DNA of 64,000 nt from Avena insularis (taxonomy: Eukaryota; Streptophyta; Magnoliopsida; Poales; Poaceae). Positions within the stretch are counted from its first letter, which is position 1. Every line of letters starts with the position of its first letter. Shown here piece after piece: positions 34,808-46,134 of this stretch. The translations under genes and the position numbers were made by a program. Under the pieces are notes generated by a model. The model was not told the origin of the DNA and did no database searches. It saw only the letters and a program-made list of their open reading frames with translations. The stretch spans positions 176,610,927-176,674,926 of the forward strand of contig CM042691.1 in assembly GCA_023614405.1 (NCBI GenBank), given 5' to 3'.

Positions 34808-36088
34808 AGAAAAACAAGGATGACAAGCTTGTCAACTGTAGGGAATATAAAGCATTGAAGTCCCATTTGACACGTGTGTTCAACCACACGACAGATGCCA
34901 TTGACAAGAATATTCAGGATGTACAAGTGACTTTGGAAGCAAATGTTGAGGCAGTCGCTACCATACAGACACAAGTAACAGCTATCAACACCAATGTCAT
35001 AGCTTTGCAATGTTCGATTGATGCTTTGAGAATAGCAATTGGACAAAGGCAGCCACAACAGTATGATGATGACCATGAAGATGAACAAGCAAGTAATGTC
35101 GGTGATGGTCAACAACCAAATCAGGTTGGCCGTGGCCGTGCTCCTCAGCCTGTTCATGGACGTGGCTTTGCTCTAATTGGGTGTGCTCAGCGTATACCTC
35201 GCCAGCCGGTTGATGATGGATTGGGTAAGCCCAAGTTCTCAATTCCCAAGTTTTTTTGGCTCCATTGATCCTGAAGATTACCTCACATGGGAGTTGAATA
35301 TTGAGAAGCTCTAGCGCTTGTATGAATACACTGAAGAAAAGAAGGTCAAGCTTGCAGCGTCAGAATTTGATGGTTATACTTTGCGTTGGTGGGATGCCCT
35401 TGTGTAGAATAGAAGGGATGACAATGACCTTCCGGTGATGACTTGGCGAGAGATGAAGTGTATCATGAAGGAATGCTTTGTACCCACCAACTACCTGCGC
35501 TCAGTTTTTGATAAGTTGACAAACATGAGACAAGGAACCATGTCGGTTGATGAGTACTGCATGGAGATGGAGATTCTTATGCATCGTGCTAGAGTTCGTG
35601 AATCTCTTGAGATGACCATGCAGCGATTTCTTAATAATTTGAAGCTATCAATCAAGAGCATTGTTCGTCATCATAGGTATGAGGCTATGAATGAATTGTT
35701 GTATCATGCAAGGGAGGCCGAATCACAGCTTGCTGAAGAGGCGAAAGCGCATGCAAGATACCCTTCCACAAGTTGTTTTTCAGCAAGGTCTAAACCGCCT
35801 CCACATGCTCCTACATCTGCTGCGGATGCTGGTCACACTACTACACCATCTTCCAAGCCTACACCTCAGTCATCCTATGGTTCACAAGCAAAGAAGCTCG
35901 TGGCTCCTGCTACTAGCTCGGGTTCTAATATGTCAACTGCGCGTACTCGTGATGTGGAGTGTAACACTTTTGGAGGTAGAGGTCACTACAAGAGAGATTG
36001 TCCAAACCACAAGGTGATGTTTGTTAATGATCAAGGCGAGTATGAGAGTGGAGATGATGTTGATCCTGATGATTATGGTGTTGATTAA

Positions 36089-36553
36089 GAGGAGGAAGGT
36101 ATGGATGCCTTTCCTGAGCATGCGCCTACCATAGTGGTCTTTCCATGCATTCTTAGTGTGCAGCCCGTTGTTGACTCTCAATGCTGCAACTTGATCCAAA
36201 CCAAAGCTCTAGTTGGCCCAAACAAAGCTTGCAAAGTAATCATTGATGGAGGTAGCTGCAGAAATCTTGCAAGCAAGGAGTTGTGTGCCAAGCTGAATTT
36301 GACATATTTACCTCATCCCAAGCCATACTACATATAATGGTTGAGTGACAGTGGTGAGATGAAGGTAAACTATATGGTACGTGTGAACTTTGAAATAGGG
36401 CCATACAAGGATTCTATTGATTTTGATGTGGTTCCTATGACTATGTGCCATTTACTATTGGATCGGCCTTGGCATTATGATCGCCATGTGCAACACAATG
36501 GCCAAGCCAATACATATCATTTGGAGTTCAAGGACAAGAAAATCAATTTGTAG
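36089..36553 (+). pseudogene. Gypsy aspartic protease
   Basis: Two open stretches (36,101-36,337 and 36,341-36,553) separated by one stop codon contain the active-site motif IIDGGSCRNLAS, the PHPKPYY region, and DFDVVPMTMCHLLLDRPW, where relatives have LLGRPW. It would cut Gag-Pol during particle maturation. It lies between the gag zinc knuckle and RT in the standard order. The DGG triad, rather than DTG, is normal for CRM/Reina-type chromoviruses. Confidence 0.82.
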
Positions 36554-36556
36554 CCT

Positions 36557-39318
36557 ATGACACCACAACAGATTGTCAATGAGTGTCATCAGAAGATTGA
36601 AGTGAACTTGCAAGATGCACCTAGGCGAGAGAGTGTTGAAACTATGAGTGTTGTAAATGAGCCCCAAAATAATGATATAATGAAAAGTGAGAGAGTTCCT
36701 AATCTATTAATACTAGCCACCAACGAGGACATGAGAGAATTTAGTGAGGATCCTACAGCCATGCCACTTGTGCTTATGTATAAGGGCGAGGTTTTGGTTT
36801 ATAACGACATGACCTCTATTTCTCTTGGTGTATCTACTGGTTTGCAGGATTTTGGTGATGTATTTCCAGAACATGTGCTAGCTGGATTCCCTCCATTACG
36901 TGGCATTGAGCATCAGATAGACTTGATCCCTGGCGCTACATTACCAAACCGGGCACCATACCGAACCAACCCCGAAAAAACTAAGGAAATACAGAAACAA
37001 GTACAGGCGTTGCTCGACAAAGGGTACATTTGTGTCTCTCTTAGCCCTTGTGCTATTCCTATTATTTTAGTGCCTAAGAAAGATGGTACATGGCGCATGT
37101 GTGTAGATTGTAGAGCTATTAATAACATCACTATTCTATATCGCCATCCTATTCCACGCTTAGAGGATATGTTAGATGAATTGAGTGGTGCTGCTATTTT
37201 CTCCAAAATTGATTTGCGTAGTGGATACCATCAAATTAGGATGAAAGAAGGGGATGAATGTAAAACTGCTTTCAAAACAAAATTTGGTTTGTATGAGTGG
37301 TTAGTTATGCCTTTTGGTCTTACTAATGCACCTAGTACATTCATGAGATTAATGAATCATGTTTTGAGAGAATATATTGGTCGTTTTTTGGTTGTTTATT
37401 TTGATGATATACTCATATACATCCGCAATGAAACTGAACATTGTGATCATATGAGACAAGTTTTGCAAGTGTTGCGTGATAATCAATTATATGCTAATCT
37501 TGAGAAGTGCACATTTGCAAAAGATAAGGTCATATTTCTTGGATATGTTATATCTAAGCATGGGGTAGAAGTAGATCAATCTAAAATTGAAGCAATTCAG
37601 AATTGGCCTATTCCCATGAATGTTAGTCAAGTGCGTAGTTTCCATGGCTTAGCTGGTTTCTATAGGCTCTTTGTGAAAGATTTTAGCACTATTGTTGCAC
37701 CATTGAATGAATTGACTAAGAAAGGTGTGCCATTTGTATGGGGCGCAGCCCAAGATATTGCATTTGATACATTGAAATGTTTGCTTACTACACATTTTCT
37801 TGCATTACCTAATTTTTCAAAGCAATTTGAAGTTGAATGTGATGCTAGTGGTATAGGAATTGGTGGCGTTTTAATGCAAGAGGGTCGTCCTATAGCATAT
37901 TTTTATGAGAAACTTGCTGGTGCTAGACTTAATTATCCTGTTTATGATAAAGAATTGTATACACTTGTTAGAGTTCTTGAGGTTTGGCAACATTATTTGT
38001 GGCCAAAAGAATTTGTCATGCATTCTGATCATGAAGTATTGAAGTATCTTAAATCTCAATCAAACTTGCATAGACGCTTAACTAAATGGGTTGAGTTTAT
38101 TGAGTCGTTTCCTTACATCATTAAATATAAGAAAGGAAATGAAAATGTGGTTGATGATGCCTTATCTAGGAAGAACATGTTATTGACACATCTTGATGTT
38201 AAAAATCCTAGATTAGAGAGTATTTCTGCGCTTTATGCAACTGATCATGATTTTGCTGAACCATATCGTTTGTGTTCTTTGAAACATGCTTGGGATAAGT
38301 ATCATCTACATGATGGCTATTTGTTTAGAGCTAACAAACTATGCATTCCAGAATCGTCTTTGCGTTTGTTTTTAGTGCAGGAATCACATGCTGGAGGTTT
38401 GATGGGTCACTTTGGGCGTGAGAAGACATTGCTCATGCTAGCTGATCACTTTTATTGGCCCAAGATGAGGCGTGACGTCTATCGATTTGGGAGTCACTAC
38501 ATTACTTGCAACAAGTCCAAATCAAAGCTGAAGCCTCATGGTTTGTATACACCTCTCTCTGCACCTACTACACCTTGGGAAGATATTAGCATGGACTGTG
38601 TGCTAGGTTTACCCAAAACTCAGAGAGGTCATGATTCTATATTTGTGGTAGTGGATAGATTCTCTAAGATGGCTCATTTTATTGCCTGCCACAAAAGCGA
38701 TGATGCGTCGCATATTGCTAACCTGTTTTTCAGGGACATCGTGAGACTACATGGAGTACCAAAGATGATTGTTTTTGACCGTGATGTGAAGTTCATGAGA
38801 TAATTTTGGAAGACCATATGGGGGAAGCTTGGAACGAAGTTGCTGTTCAGTACTTGTCATCCCCAAACAGATGGTCAGACGGAGGTGGTGAATGGAACAT
38901 TATCACAGTTATTGAGGACTATGATCAAGAAGAATCTACGAGAGTGGGAAGAGTGTTTGCCACATGTTGAGTTTGCATACAACAGGGCTATGCATTCTAC
39001 TACTCAGCTTTGTCCTTTTGAGGTGGTGTATGGGTTCAAGCCATTGACGTCACTTGATTTGTTGCCTCTACCATTGCATGAGAGAGTTGATATGGAGACA
39101 TCAAAACATGCTGAATATGTGAAGAAAATACATGAGAAGACTCGATAGGCTATTGAGAAGAAAGGAAAGAACATTGCTGCTGCACGGAATCAAGTAAGAA
39201 AGGAGATTTTGTTCAAGCCTGGTGACATGGTTTGGGTGCATCTGCGCAAGGATAGGTTCCCCAAGCTTCGATAATCCAAATTGAAGCCCCGTGGTGCTAG
39301 TCCTTACAAGGTGTTAGC
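36557..39318 (+). pseudogene. Gypsy reverse transcriptase - RNase H - integrase
   Basis: A 748-residue open frame (36,557-38,803) continues after one stop at 38,840-39,148 and to the insertion point. RT at about 165-340: [42 protein letters not shown] and YFDDILIY (catalytic aspartates intact, about 281-284). RNase H at about 420-540: [33 protein letters not shown]. The integrase zinc domain at about 605-665 has lost a cysteine (HYITC for CxxC). The core shows DCVLGLPK, then FDRDVKF, a stop, and [12 protein letters not shown] with the catalytic Glu. The frame ends at 39,318, where a solo LTR has inserted. This is the best-preserved pol in the window, but it is not functional. Confidence 0.9.
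39314..39318 (+). repeat. Target site duplication ttagc (left) of the 4-kb solo LTR
   Basis: Matches ttagc at 43,303-43,307. It interrupts a codon run in the gypsy integrase C-terminus, which continues in frame after removing the insert. Confidence 0.92.
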
Positions 39319-42300
39319 TGTAACATCCCAAAAATACTAAACTTGGATCATCAAACTCTAATCATCAAAATTAGGGTTAACAAAAACTTTCTAAATAAAA
39401 TTATGGAAGCATACATGTGAGTATGCATTTCATTTTGAATTATTTTGAACCACCTTGTTTGTGTGTTCCATTGCTTGTAAATGGATGCTTAGGTGAAATA
39501 AACATCATCTAAACATTTCCCACACTTTTCCCAAAGACAAGTAAATCAAAACAAATAAAATAAGGGAATGGTCATTTTGACCAATTTAACTCCCATGCCT
39601 ACTTTGGCTGTCTAAAACTTTCAGAACCTAACATAAACTTTTCTGGATCTTTGCACCCCTTGATTGTAATCATAACAAAGTATCAAGGCCCACTTTGTGA
39701 TCATCCAGAAACATTCAAATGCATGGTTTAAAGGACAGTTCAAAATTGAATCTTTATCATATGGGAAGATCCCACTTTTTCAAAAACCACTCAAACCATC
39801 TCAACTTTCAAAACCCAAGCATCTGCAGACTCACCAGCACCAACCAGCACACCCACAAAAAATCTTTTCAAAATTCAAAACTTGAGTTCATGCGGCCATT
39901 TCATCAAACACCTTGTAGATTCAAATCTAACAAAATCAAAACACTATAGTGTGCGGTGTTTTGAGACTAACTGGTTCCCTCTCTAGCTCACAATAGCCTC
40001 AGTAGATCATCTAACGAATTTAACTAATCACTAGCACCACTGTGAGCTCACCAATGCCATCAATGGTGAACAACCGAAGCACACCATGCCACCCCAGTGT
40101 AGACAGCAAGCTAGGAAAGAAACTAGCCGTGCCAACCTTGTCTGGGAGATCACCCATGCCTCACCGCCCCCTCTCGACCAGCCCTGCCTCGAAGACATCG
40201 ACCAGAGCACCCAGGAACGCCGCGCCCGTGCCTCTGTCAACCATGCCGAGCGTGCGCCAGAGCGCCACCCTCGACACACGCCCACGCACGCTGCCCGTCC
40301 TGCGCGTGCATACACGATCGCCACCGACCCAGGAGACTGCTAGACATCCCCGTTCGCCGCCCCATGCCTCACAGCCACCGCTCGCCGTCGAAGACGCCGC
40401 CTCTGCCGCACAGAGCGTCGCGTGTTCCAGACCGTTTGCCACCGCCCCTACATGTGCATTAAAGCCGTAGAGCATCGCCAGTAGACCACCAAGCGATCGC
40501 CACCGCCGGCCATGCCTCTAGCAGCCCGTAGCCATGTCGCCACCGTCGCCTGCCCATCCCGTTCGGTCTCGTCGTCCCGACTATAAATAGAGGCCACCCC
40601 CAGCCGAATTGAGCACACCATCTCACTCCCCTCTCCTCACTGATCGTTCCACCCCGTTCCCGGAGCAAGGCGAGCAGCGCATCGCCGGAATTTCACCGGA
40701 GCCCGCCGCTGCTGGAGAAGAAGGGAGCCATCGATTGGAGCCGCCCCAGGAGAAGCTGCCGGTACCAGGAGGTTCGCCCTCGTCGACTTCATCATTCGCC
40801 CGCCTTGCCGACCCTCGCCTGCACCCCGGTGAGCCCCCAACGACCCCCAGCGGCGCTAGGTTTACATCTCATGGCGTTGCCCAACGTCGACGATGACTCT
40901 CAGTTGGATTAGAACCAGATCGAACGCACCAAATCACCCCATACCGCACCCACATGTCAGCGGCGTGGGGACAAACAGCCAGCAAATGTCGCTTCCCCGC
41001 GCCGGTTATTTGAATTAAACCTTTTTCATTTTATTTCGAACACACTTCTGTACCCAGTTTCAAAAATCAACCCAGGTCGACTTTGCACCAAATTGAATGA
41101 AACTAATTTTGTTAGAAAGGTCTCGAAATGCTGAATCCAAGCCTGTTGGATTCAAGTCATTTGGATCTGTAGATCATCCTTGGTAAAAATAACAAGGCAG
41201 AAGCTTTTCTGCATTCAAACATTTTTCAAATTAAAACCATAATAGCTTTTGAGTTGATTCCAACTCTCAAAAATCACATTTAACCATACCTTTCAGAATA
41301 TATAAAAATATATAGGTTTACTTATAAAAATATTGACCAAGTAATAAAAGAATGCCACATAGGCATTTCTAGCCACTTTAATTAATTAAAATAAAAGGGT
41401 AAAACCTGATTAATTTTTGACACCACTTTAAATCACATTCCCATGGACTAAAATATGTGGTGATGACATGTGTCAACATGATCCCATATTTGGTTTGGAG
41501 AATATTAAATCTTAAGTAGTTTTTCAATGAGTAGAAATTACTTTTCAAAAAAATAAAAAGGAATTAAACCAAGCTTTAATCTGGTAATGTTAGTGATGAT
41601 GCTAGATCATCTATAGGACCCGTGTGTGTGATGATTGAAAGTAGTTAAGTATTGTTTGGTGATTGTGTACCTCGTATTTATTCATAGACGCTAGTACCGA
41701 CCAAGGATACGAGGAGGAAAGAGGATACTACGAAGATGAAGCCAAGGAGAACTTCAACCACTGCTCTGCACAAGGCAAGCTAACACTTGCAAGATACTTA
41801 CCTATGCAGGCCTAATACTACTAGTTAATTGTGCAAGCTAATACTTGCTTGTTACCATGCCCACTATATGCCTTAAGCATATGTGATCATACCCACTTGA
41901 TAACCCAATCCTAGTTTTAGTTGCAAGCTTTCTACTTTATTTCCTTATCAAAGCTACTTCCTTAGAGAGTACTCAAGTGACTTGTAGATTCTAGAAAGAT
42001 ATAGCTGAAGGTTGCATAAAGAGCATAAAATTTGGCCTAAGTTAGAAACCTTGATATCATCCTAAGATATAAGGTTGTACTTAGTTGAAACTCCACTATT
42101 TTACCACCCCTCATTAGTACTCACCCCCACTTATAGATGCTAGTGCTAAGCATAAAACTTGATCAACTTTAGATGGGAATACTTGGTGAAAATGGTTATG
42201 AAAACCTTAGAATGATGGATCATTCTACTGAGATGTTTTGACATGTGTTTCCGAACACAAGATGATTATGGTGATGAAAATGTTGAGGCATGAGCCTTAG

Positions 42301-43302
42301 CCCTTTATAAAACTGATGGTTGTCTGGATGCGATACCATTCCAATTTTATCGTACAACCACAATACCCGAATATTGGGTAGGGCTTGACTGGAAACTTAT
42401 ATACCTTAGTATTAGTTACCTCACGGCCAAGGTCTGAGCTGAGGCTACCTTGTGAAGATTGTCCACCTGTGCAGTACCCAAGATGACAGTTGGTCATGGT
42501 TGGGAGGCCAAACTCACAGGAGAGGTGCTTATGCTAGGGCGTGTAATTGAAAGGTTAGGATTGATTATCCGCATACTTAGTATGGTGAATTCAGGATTTG
42601 TTCCTGTCGGATGTATCGAATGTTGTGGTGAAAGTGTACAATATCTACAGAGTGTCAAACTATTCGAATAGCAGCGTCCGCGGTTATGGATAGTTGGAGT
42701 GGCCATACTGTTCCCCCGTCAGACTTTTTAAAATGACTTGTGAAATGAATTGAAACTTTGACTTGACCACAACAGGGTTGTGCTACGAAATACAAGTTCC
42801 CACTTAGGAGTTATAAAATTGTGACTAACTTCTCTTGCTTCTGAACTTAGTAGAGATAAATCTGGCCTTTGCAAAACAACCCTAGAGCCTAGTGTCCTAT
42901 TATCCAAAAACCCTTTTACTTGTTAGTATTAGTTTGCGAGTACTTAAAGAGTACTCATGGCTTTGTCCCTGGCTATTCCCGTGGCCAGACTACTAAGAGG
43001 AGTACCTGGAGGATGGACCCCAGGAAGGTTACGACAACTAGGATCATCTCCCATCGTCAGCATTTCCTGTGACCCCGAAGATGGATCTTCGCCTACGCTA
43101 TCGTTATTACTACGTATTCCGCTGCTTGTGTTGTATTAAGAACTGGATCATGTGATCCTTATTTGTGTAAGACTTTATGTACGGTTTGTAATGGATGATG
43201 TACTATGGTATCCAATTCTGTTATGTCTCGCAAAAATGGTAATCCTGGGATTGCGATGTATGGCATAACAGGCATCTAAGATTAAAAATCCGGGTGTTGA
43301 CA
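39319..43302 (+). mobile_element. Solo LTR, 3,984 bp, Ty3/gypsy (Del/Tekay-like long LTR)
   Basis: TGTAACATCCC..GGGTGTTGACA, flanked by identical 5-bp duplications and with no internal domains, so it is a solo LTR. A TATA box TATAAATAG at 40,582-40,590 is followed by a GC-rich, CpG-rich leader that gives long but meaningless frames on both strands (40,031-40,896). Distal landmark blocks ('AGAGTGTCAAACTATTCGAA' near 42,650, 'TACTTAAAGAGTACTCATGG' near 42,940) are shared with the LTRs at 5460, 11,136 and 51,435. Confidence 0.9.
40582..40590 (+). promoter_or_regulatory. TATA box of the solo LTR
   Basis: TATAAATAG, followed about 30 bp later by 'ATTGAGCACACC', a plausible start region; the expected U3/R boundary. 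The LTR could still drive transcription into the downstream integrase remnant. Confidence 0.7.
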
Positions 43303-43453
43303 TTAGCCAATATTAATGATAATGCCTACTCGATTGATATTCCTATTGCTGATTTTGGTGGAGGTAGCAACAACTTCAACGTTGCTGATTTGTCACCATA
43401 TGAGGGAGAAGACCTTGGAGCATCGAGGTCAACGCCTTTTGAAGGGGAGGAGA
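43303..43453 (+). pseudogene. C-terminal integrase tail and polypurine tract of the gypsy element
   Basis: After the solo LTR, the integrase C-terminus resumes in frame with what lies left of 39,318 (INDNAYSIDIP, then FNVADLSPYEGEDLG). The polypurine tract GAAGGGGAGGAGA (43,441-43,453) abuts the 3' LTR. A one-base frameshift near here separates the upstream frame from the frame that continues into the LTR. Confidence 0.85.
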
Positions 43454-43892
43454 TGATGAGGACATCCCTACAATTACACCTACCCCAACTACTACTGAAG
43501 ATGTTCCAGTTGCTGCAAAGAAGGTTCAGTCCAATGATATTAGAATTGGACCTATTACAAGAGATCGTGCTAAGCTACTAGAACAACATGTGAATTTGTT
43601 TCTTAATGAGCCTGATGTTTTAATTAATGAGAAGTTTATACTACCTAAGTCATTGTGCTATTGTATGATCGAGTATATTAGAGAAGAAGGCATAACACGG
43701 AGCGAGGATCTGAAGCACATGGAGCACAACATGATGATCGCCCAAGGATGCGCGAGGGATGAGAGGGAGGAAGGTGCTAGGGAAGATCATCAAGACAAAG
43801 GCAAAAACATCTGTGAAGACCGAAGTTTCCGGCCCTCTCCAACTGGAGTGTCCGCCCCCCTAGAGCTGAGAAGATCGGGCCACCCCATATTA
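43454..43892 (+). repeat. 3' LTR of the gypsy element, internally deleted
   Basis: It starts TGATGAGGACATCCC and ends CCACCCCATATTA. It matches the 5' LTR for about 380 bp (pol tail GPITRDRAKLLEQ), then jumps near 43,840-43,870 to the last about 25 bp, leaving 439 bp instead of about 969. The deletion removes the 5' LTR's TATA region. The terminal CA has become TA. The target duplication gtggc follows directly. Confidence 0.83.
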
Positions 43893-44601
43893 GTGGCATT
43901 AGGTATTCTGAAAGTATGTGTTGAAGCACATGGATCAAGAGTGGGATTTTTCCATCCATATGACAGATATATATACTCTAGGCCCTCTCTGTGGAATGTC
44001 ATCCAATTGGCTTGCAAGCATGTGACTAGGTCACAAAGGATGTCACATCACAGAATGAGTAAAGAGTACTTGTTGGTAATGAGGTTGAACTAGGTATAGA
44101 GATACCGATGATCAAACATCGGATAAGTAATGTATCGCGAGAAAAAGGGAACCGGTATCGTATATAAATGGTTCATTCAATCACGAAGTCATCGTAGAAA
44201 TGTGTGGGAGACATTATGGATTTCCAGATCCCACTAATGGTTATTGATCGGAGAGGTGTCTCGATCATGTCTGCATAGTTCACGAACCGTAGGGAGACCC
44301 ACTTAAGGATTCAATATTGTTTAGTAGATATGGAATGTGAGTTGGATACTGAATGTTGTTCGGAGTCTTGGGCTGGATCCATGACATCACGAGGATATTC
44401 AGAATGGTTTGGAGAATAAGATTCATATAAGGAAAGTCAAATTCCGGTGTTCGGAAATGTTTTAGGTGTTTTGACCGGAAGCTTCTAGAATGTTCTGGAA
44501 GGACCACCACCCCAGGATGGGGTCACATGGAGAGTGGCATATCCTAGGGGCTAGCCGCACCAAACCCTAAAGGGCCAATTCGGCCAAGACTAGTAAAAGG
44601 G

Positions 44602-44660
44602 TCAAACCCTAGTTTGAATAGTCAAATCCTAGTTTGAAAAGTCAAACTCTAGTTTTTGGT
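44602..44660 (+). repeat. Three tandem copies of a 20-bp unit in the copia LTR U3
   Basis: The unit 'GTCAAACCCTAGTTTGAA' recurs as 'GTCAAATCCTAGTTTGAA' and 'GTCAAACTCTAGTTTTTG', period about 20 bp, about 110 bp upstream of the LTR TATA box. Short repeats in U3 often act as enhancer-like elements; that role is inference. Confidence 0.8.
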
Positions 44661-45777
44661 AAGAGGGAAGTCTTGGTGGAAAAGGTTTCAAGTTCTTCTC
44701 TTAATCGCCGAGTTAGGGAGGGATTCAACTTGGGCTGGGAACACCCTTGGCTGCCGTCCTACCTATATATGGAGGGGTGGGGGCACACCCCATGGCACCC
44801 ATTGTCCAAGGCACCCAAGTCCCTTGCCCTCTAAACCCTAGGCGCCTAAACCCTAGCCACTGCCTACCCCTTTCTCCTCCACCGCACTGCTCCGGCTTAG
44901 GCGAAGCCTTGCAGAAATCTCTCCTCCTCCACCACCACCACACCGTTGTTCTGTTGGGATTCTGAGGAGATCTACAACCTCTTATGCCCTGCTGGAACAA
45001 GGGAGAGGAAGGTCTTCATCGACTACCGTACGTGTGACCGACTGTGGAAGCGCTGCCAGAATGTGGCGCCGGAAGGATCGTCTACACGATCATGAGATCG
45101 AAAAGTGATCGACTACATAAACCACGAGAATCCTACCTTGTCAAACTCTTTGGATCTATGAGGGTTAGTTCTCTACAAACTCGTTGCACCGATCTCGTAG
45201 ATTAGATCTTGGCTTTTGTGTGTTCCCGCGATAGAATTTTTTGTTTTCCATGCTACAAACCCTACACTGGACGCATGTAGCAAAATTAAAGCTTGCTTGT
45301 AACACCGCCACAAAACGCATGTAGAAAAACCCGACACCACGACAAAAACATGCATGTAGAAAAACTCGCCACCTCTGTCCTCTGGTATCATACCCTGACA
45401 TTGTCAATGGATAGATGGAGGAAAACAGCCGACACGAGCTTGGAGGCTGGTAAGGGGATTGGTCGGTGCTCCGGCATAGGAATGGAGAGGATGGGGGTGG
45501 CGGCGGTGCCGGGAGTCTACTCCGGAGAGGGTTGGGCGAGGCGGCGCGGCTAGGCGGTGAGGACGCTGGCATCACGGCTGGGTGGTGCAGGCGCAAGGGC
45601 ACGCTAGCACGACGACGCAAGCGCAGGCGCAGTTGGGCGCAGGCGCGCGAGCGAGGAAGCCACCAGAGGGATCAAATCATTCGATCCTTCAGGGTAATAG
45701 TATCATTTCCCATCAATTTTAGGTTTCAGACTTTACCCCCCGCCCATCCCCTAACTCACAATTGTCATACTAATAAC

Positions 45778-45906
45778 CTCCCTTCCTTAATACTAGGTCA
45801 ATGACATACTTGAGACAGGAAAGCAGGTATGGCCGGCCCTCTTCCTCCCCGTAAATTTGGGAAATTCATTCACAAAGGAAAAAGTATAGGTAACCCTATG
45901 AGTTTT
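45778..45906 (+). repeat. Direct repeat A' (129 bp), right copy
   Basis: Partner of 22,314-22,442. The sequence beyond it ('TTACCTAGGTTCTGG') differs from what follows A, because family B begins there. Confidence 0.85.
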
Positions 45907-46066
45907 TTACCTAGGTTCTGGTCGCAATGTGCAGATGCCTACATCCTGCAACTGTCTACTATCTGGTGGTTGATCACATGGTTACATAGTTTGTTCCTAA
46001 AAAAACACAGCTAGTTCTTCCCTTCTAAGTCCCTCCTCTTTTCATGACCGAACAGCTAAATCTTGA
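45907..46066. other. Short unassigned stretch
   Basis: 160 bp between repeat A' and the Athila-like gag. No feature seen. Confidence 0.4.
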
Positions 46067-46134
46067 GAGGAACGTACTGCTTTGTTTGTGACTAAATTGG
46101 GAGGAACGTACTGATTTGTTTATGACTAAATTTC
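46067..46134 (+). repeat. 34-bp tandem duplication at the gag edge
   Basis: GAGGAACGTACTGCTTTG.. and GAGGAACGTACTGATTTG.. follow each other with period 34 and three mismatches. The second unit reads into Athila-like gag (FMTKFPPAKT). Because 34 is not a multiple of three, it shifts the frame. Confidence 0.8.

Larger units (their letters stand above)
26412..36088 (+). pseudogene. Gypsy gag, interrupted by a copia element after about ten codons
   Basis: The start ATG at 26,412 is followed by a short in-frame stretch, then the copia element (26,445-34,807). The frame resumes at 34,808 with a Lys/Asp-rich stretch, a long helical region (DIQ/TQV repeats) and a Gly/Arg/Gln-rich linker to 35,268. 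The capsid domain follows at 35,270-35,760 (DYLTWELNIEKL, WREMKCIMKECFVPTNY, RQGTMSVDEYCMEMEIL). The nucleocapsid zinc knuckle near 35,957 reads CNTFGGRGHYKRDC, so its second cysteine has become Phe. Stops at about 35,266, 35,312 and 35,406 break the frame. Confidence 0.82.
24399..43892 (+). mobile_element. Full-length Ty3/gypsy chromovirus-like element (CRM-like?), twice interrupted
   Basis: Bounded by LTRs starting TGATGAGGA(T/C)ATCCC, with a 5-bp target duplication gtggc. Order: 5' LTR, primer-binding region, leader, gag start, [copia insertion 26,445-34,807], gag, protease, RT, RNase H, integrase, [solo LTR insertion 39,319-43,302], integrase end, polypurine tract, shortened 3' LTR. Without the two insertions it would be about 7.1 kb. 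Protease DGGS and a C-terminal pol frame that runs on into the 3' LTR resemble the CRM clade of chromoviruses, but a CR motif or chromodomain was not confirmed. The two LTRs differ by roughly 7% over their first 265 bp. Confidence 0.85.
23965..45266 (+). mobile_element. Ty1/copia solo LTR (Angela/BARE-like), split by a nested gypsy element
   Basis: The left piece 23,965-24,398 starts TGTTGGAGATATGCCC and holds the Pooideae copia LTR opening GGCAATAATAAAATGG. The right piece 43,898-45,266 holds later LTR landmarks ('CACATGGATCAAGAGTGG' near 43,928, 'CTCGATCATGTCTGCATAG' near 44,260) and ends CTACAAACCCTACA. Only one LTR lies between matching 5-bp duplications (ctgga), so it is a solo LTR of about 1.8 kb. 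It carries a likely TATA box (TATATAT, 44,764) and three near-identical 20-bp repeats at about 44,602-44,660. Confidence 0.85.
23441..45712 (+). repeat. Family B repeat, copy B', split by a 21.3-kb insertion
   Basis: The left part is 23,441-23,964 and the right part resumes at 45,272 (continuing from the target duplication) to about 45,712. Aligned to B, the break falls just before the block 'CATGTAGCAAAATTAAAG', which occurs at 22,971 in B and at 45,274 in B'. The right end reads 'AATAGTATCATTTCCC', matching the end of B. Removing 23,965-45,271 restores collinearity with B. B and B' touch head to tail at a perfect palindrome, TCCCCCGGGGGA. Confidence 0.85.

Noticed and set aside
40031..40896. 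Several 70-140-codon frames on both strands
   Set aside because: They lie in the CpG-rich leader of the 4-kb solo LTR; Ala/Arg/Pro-rich by composition, with no domain.
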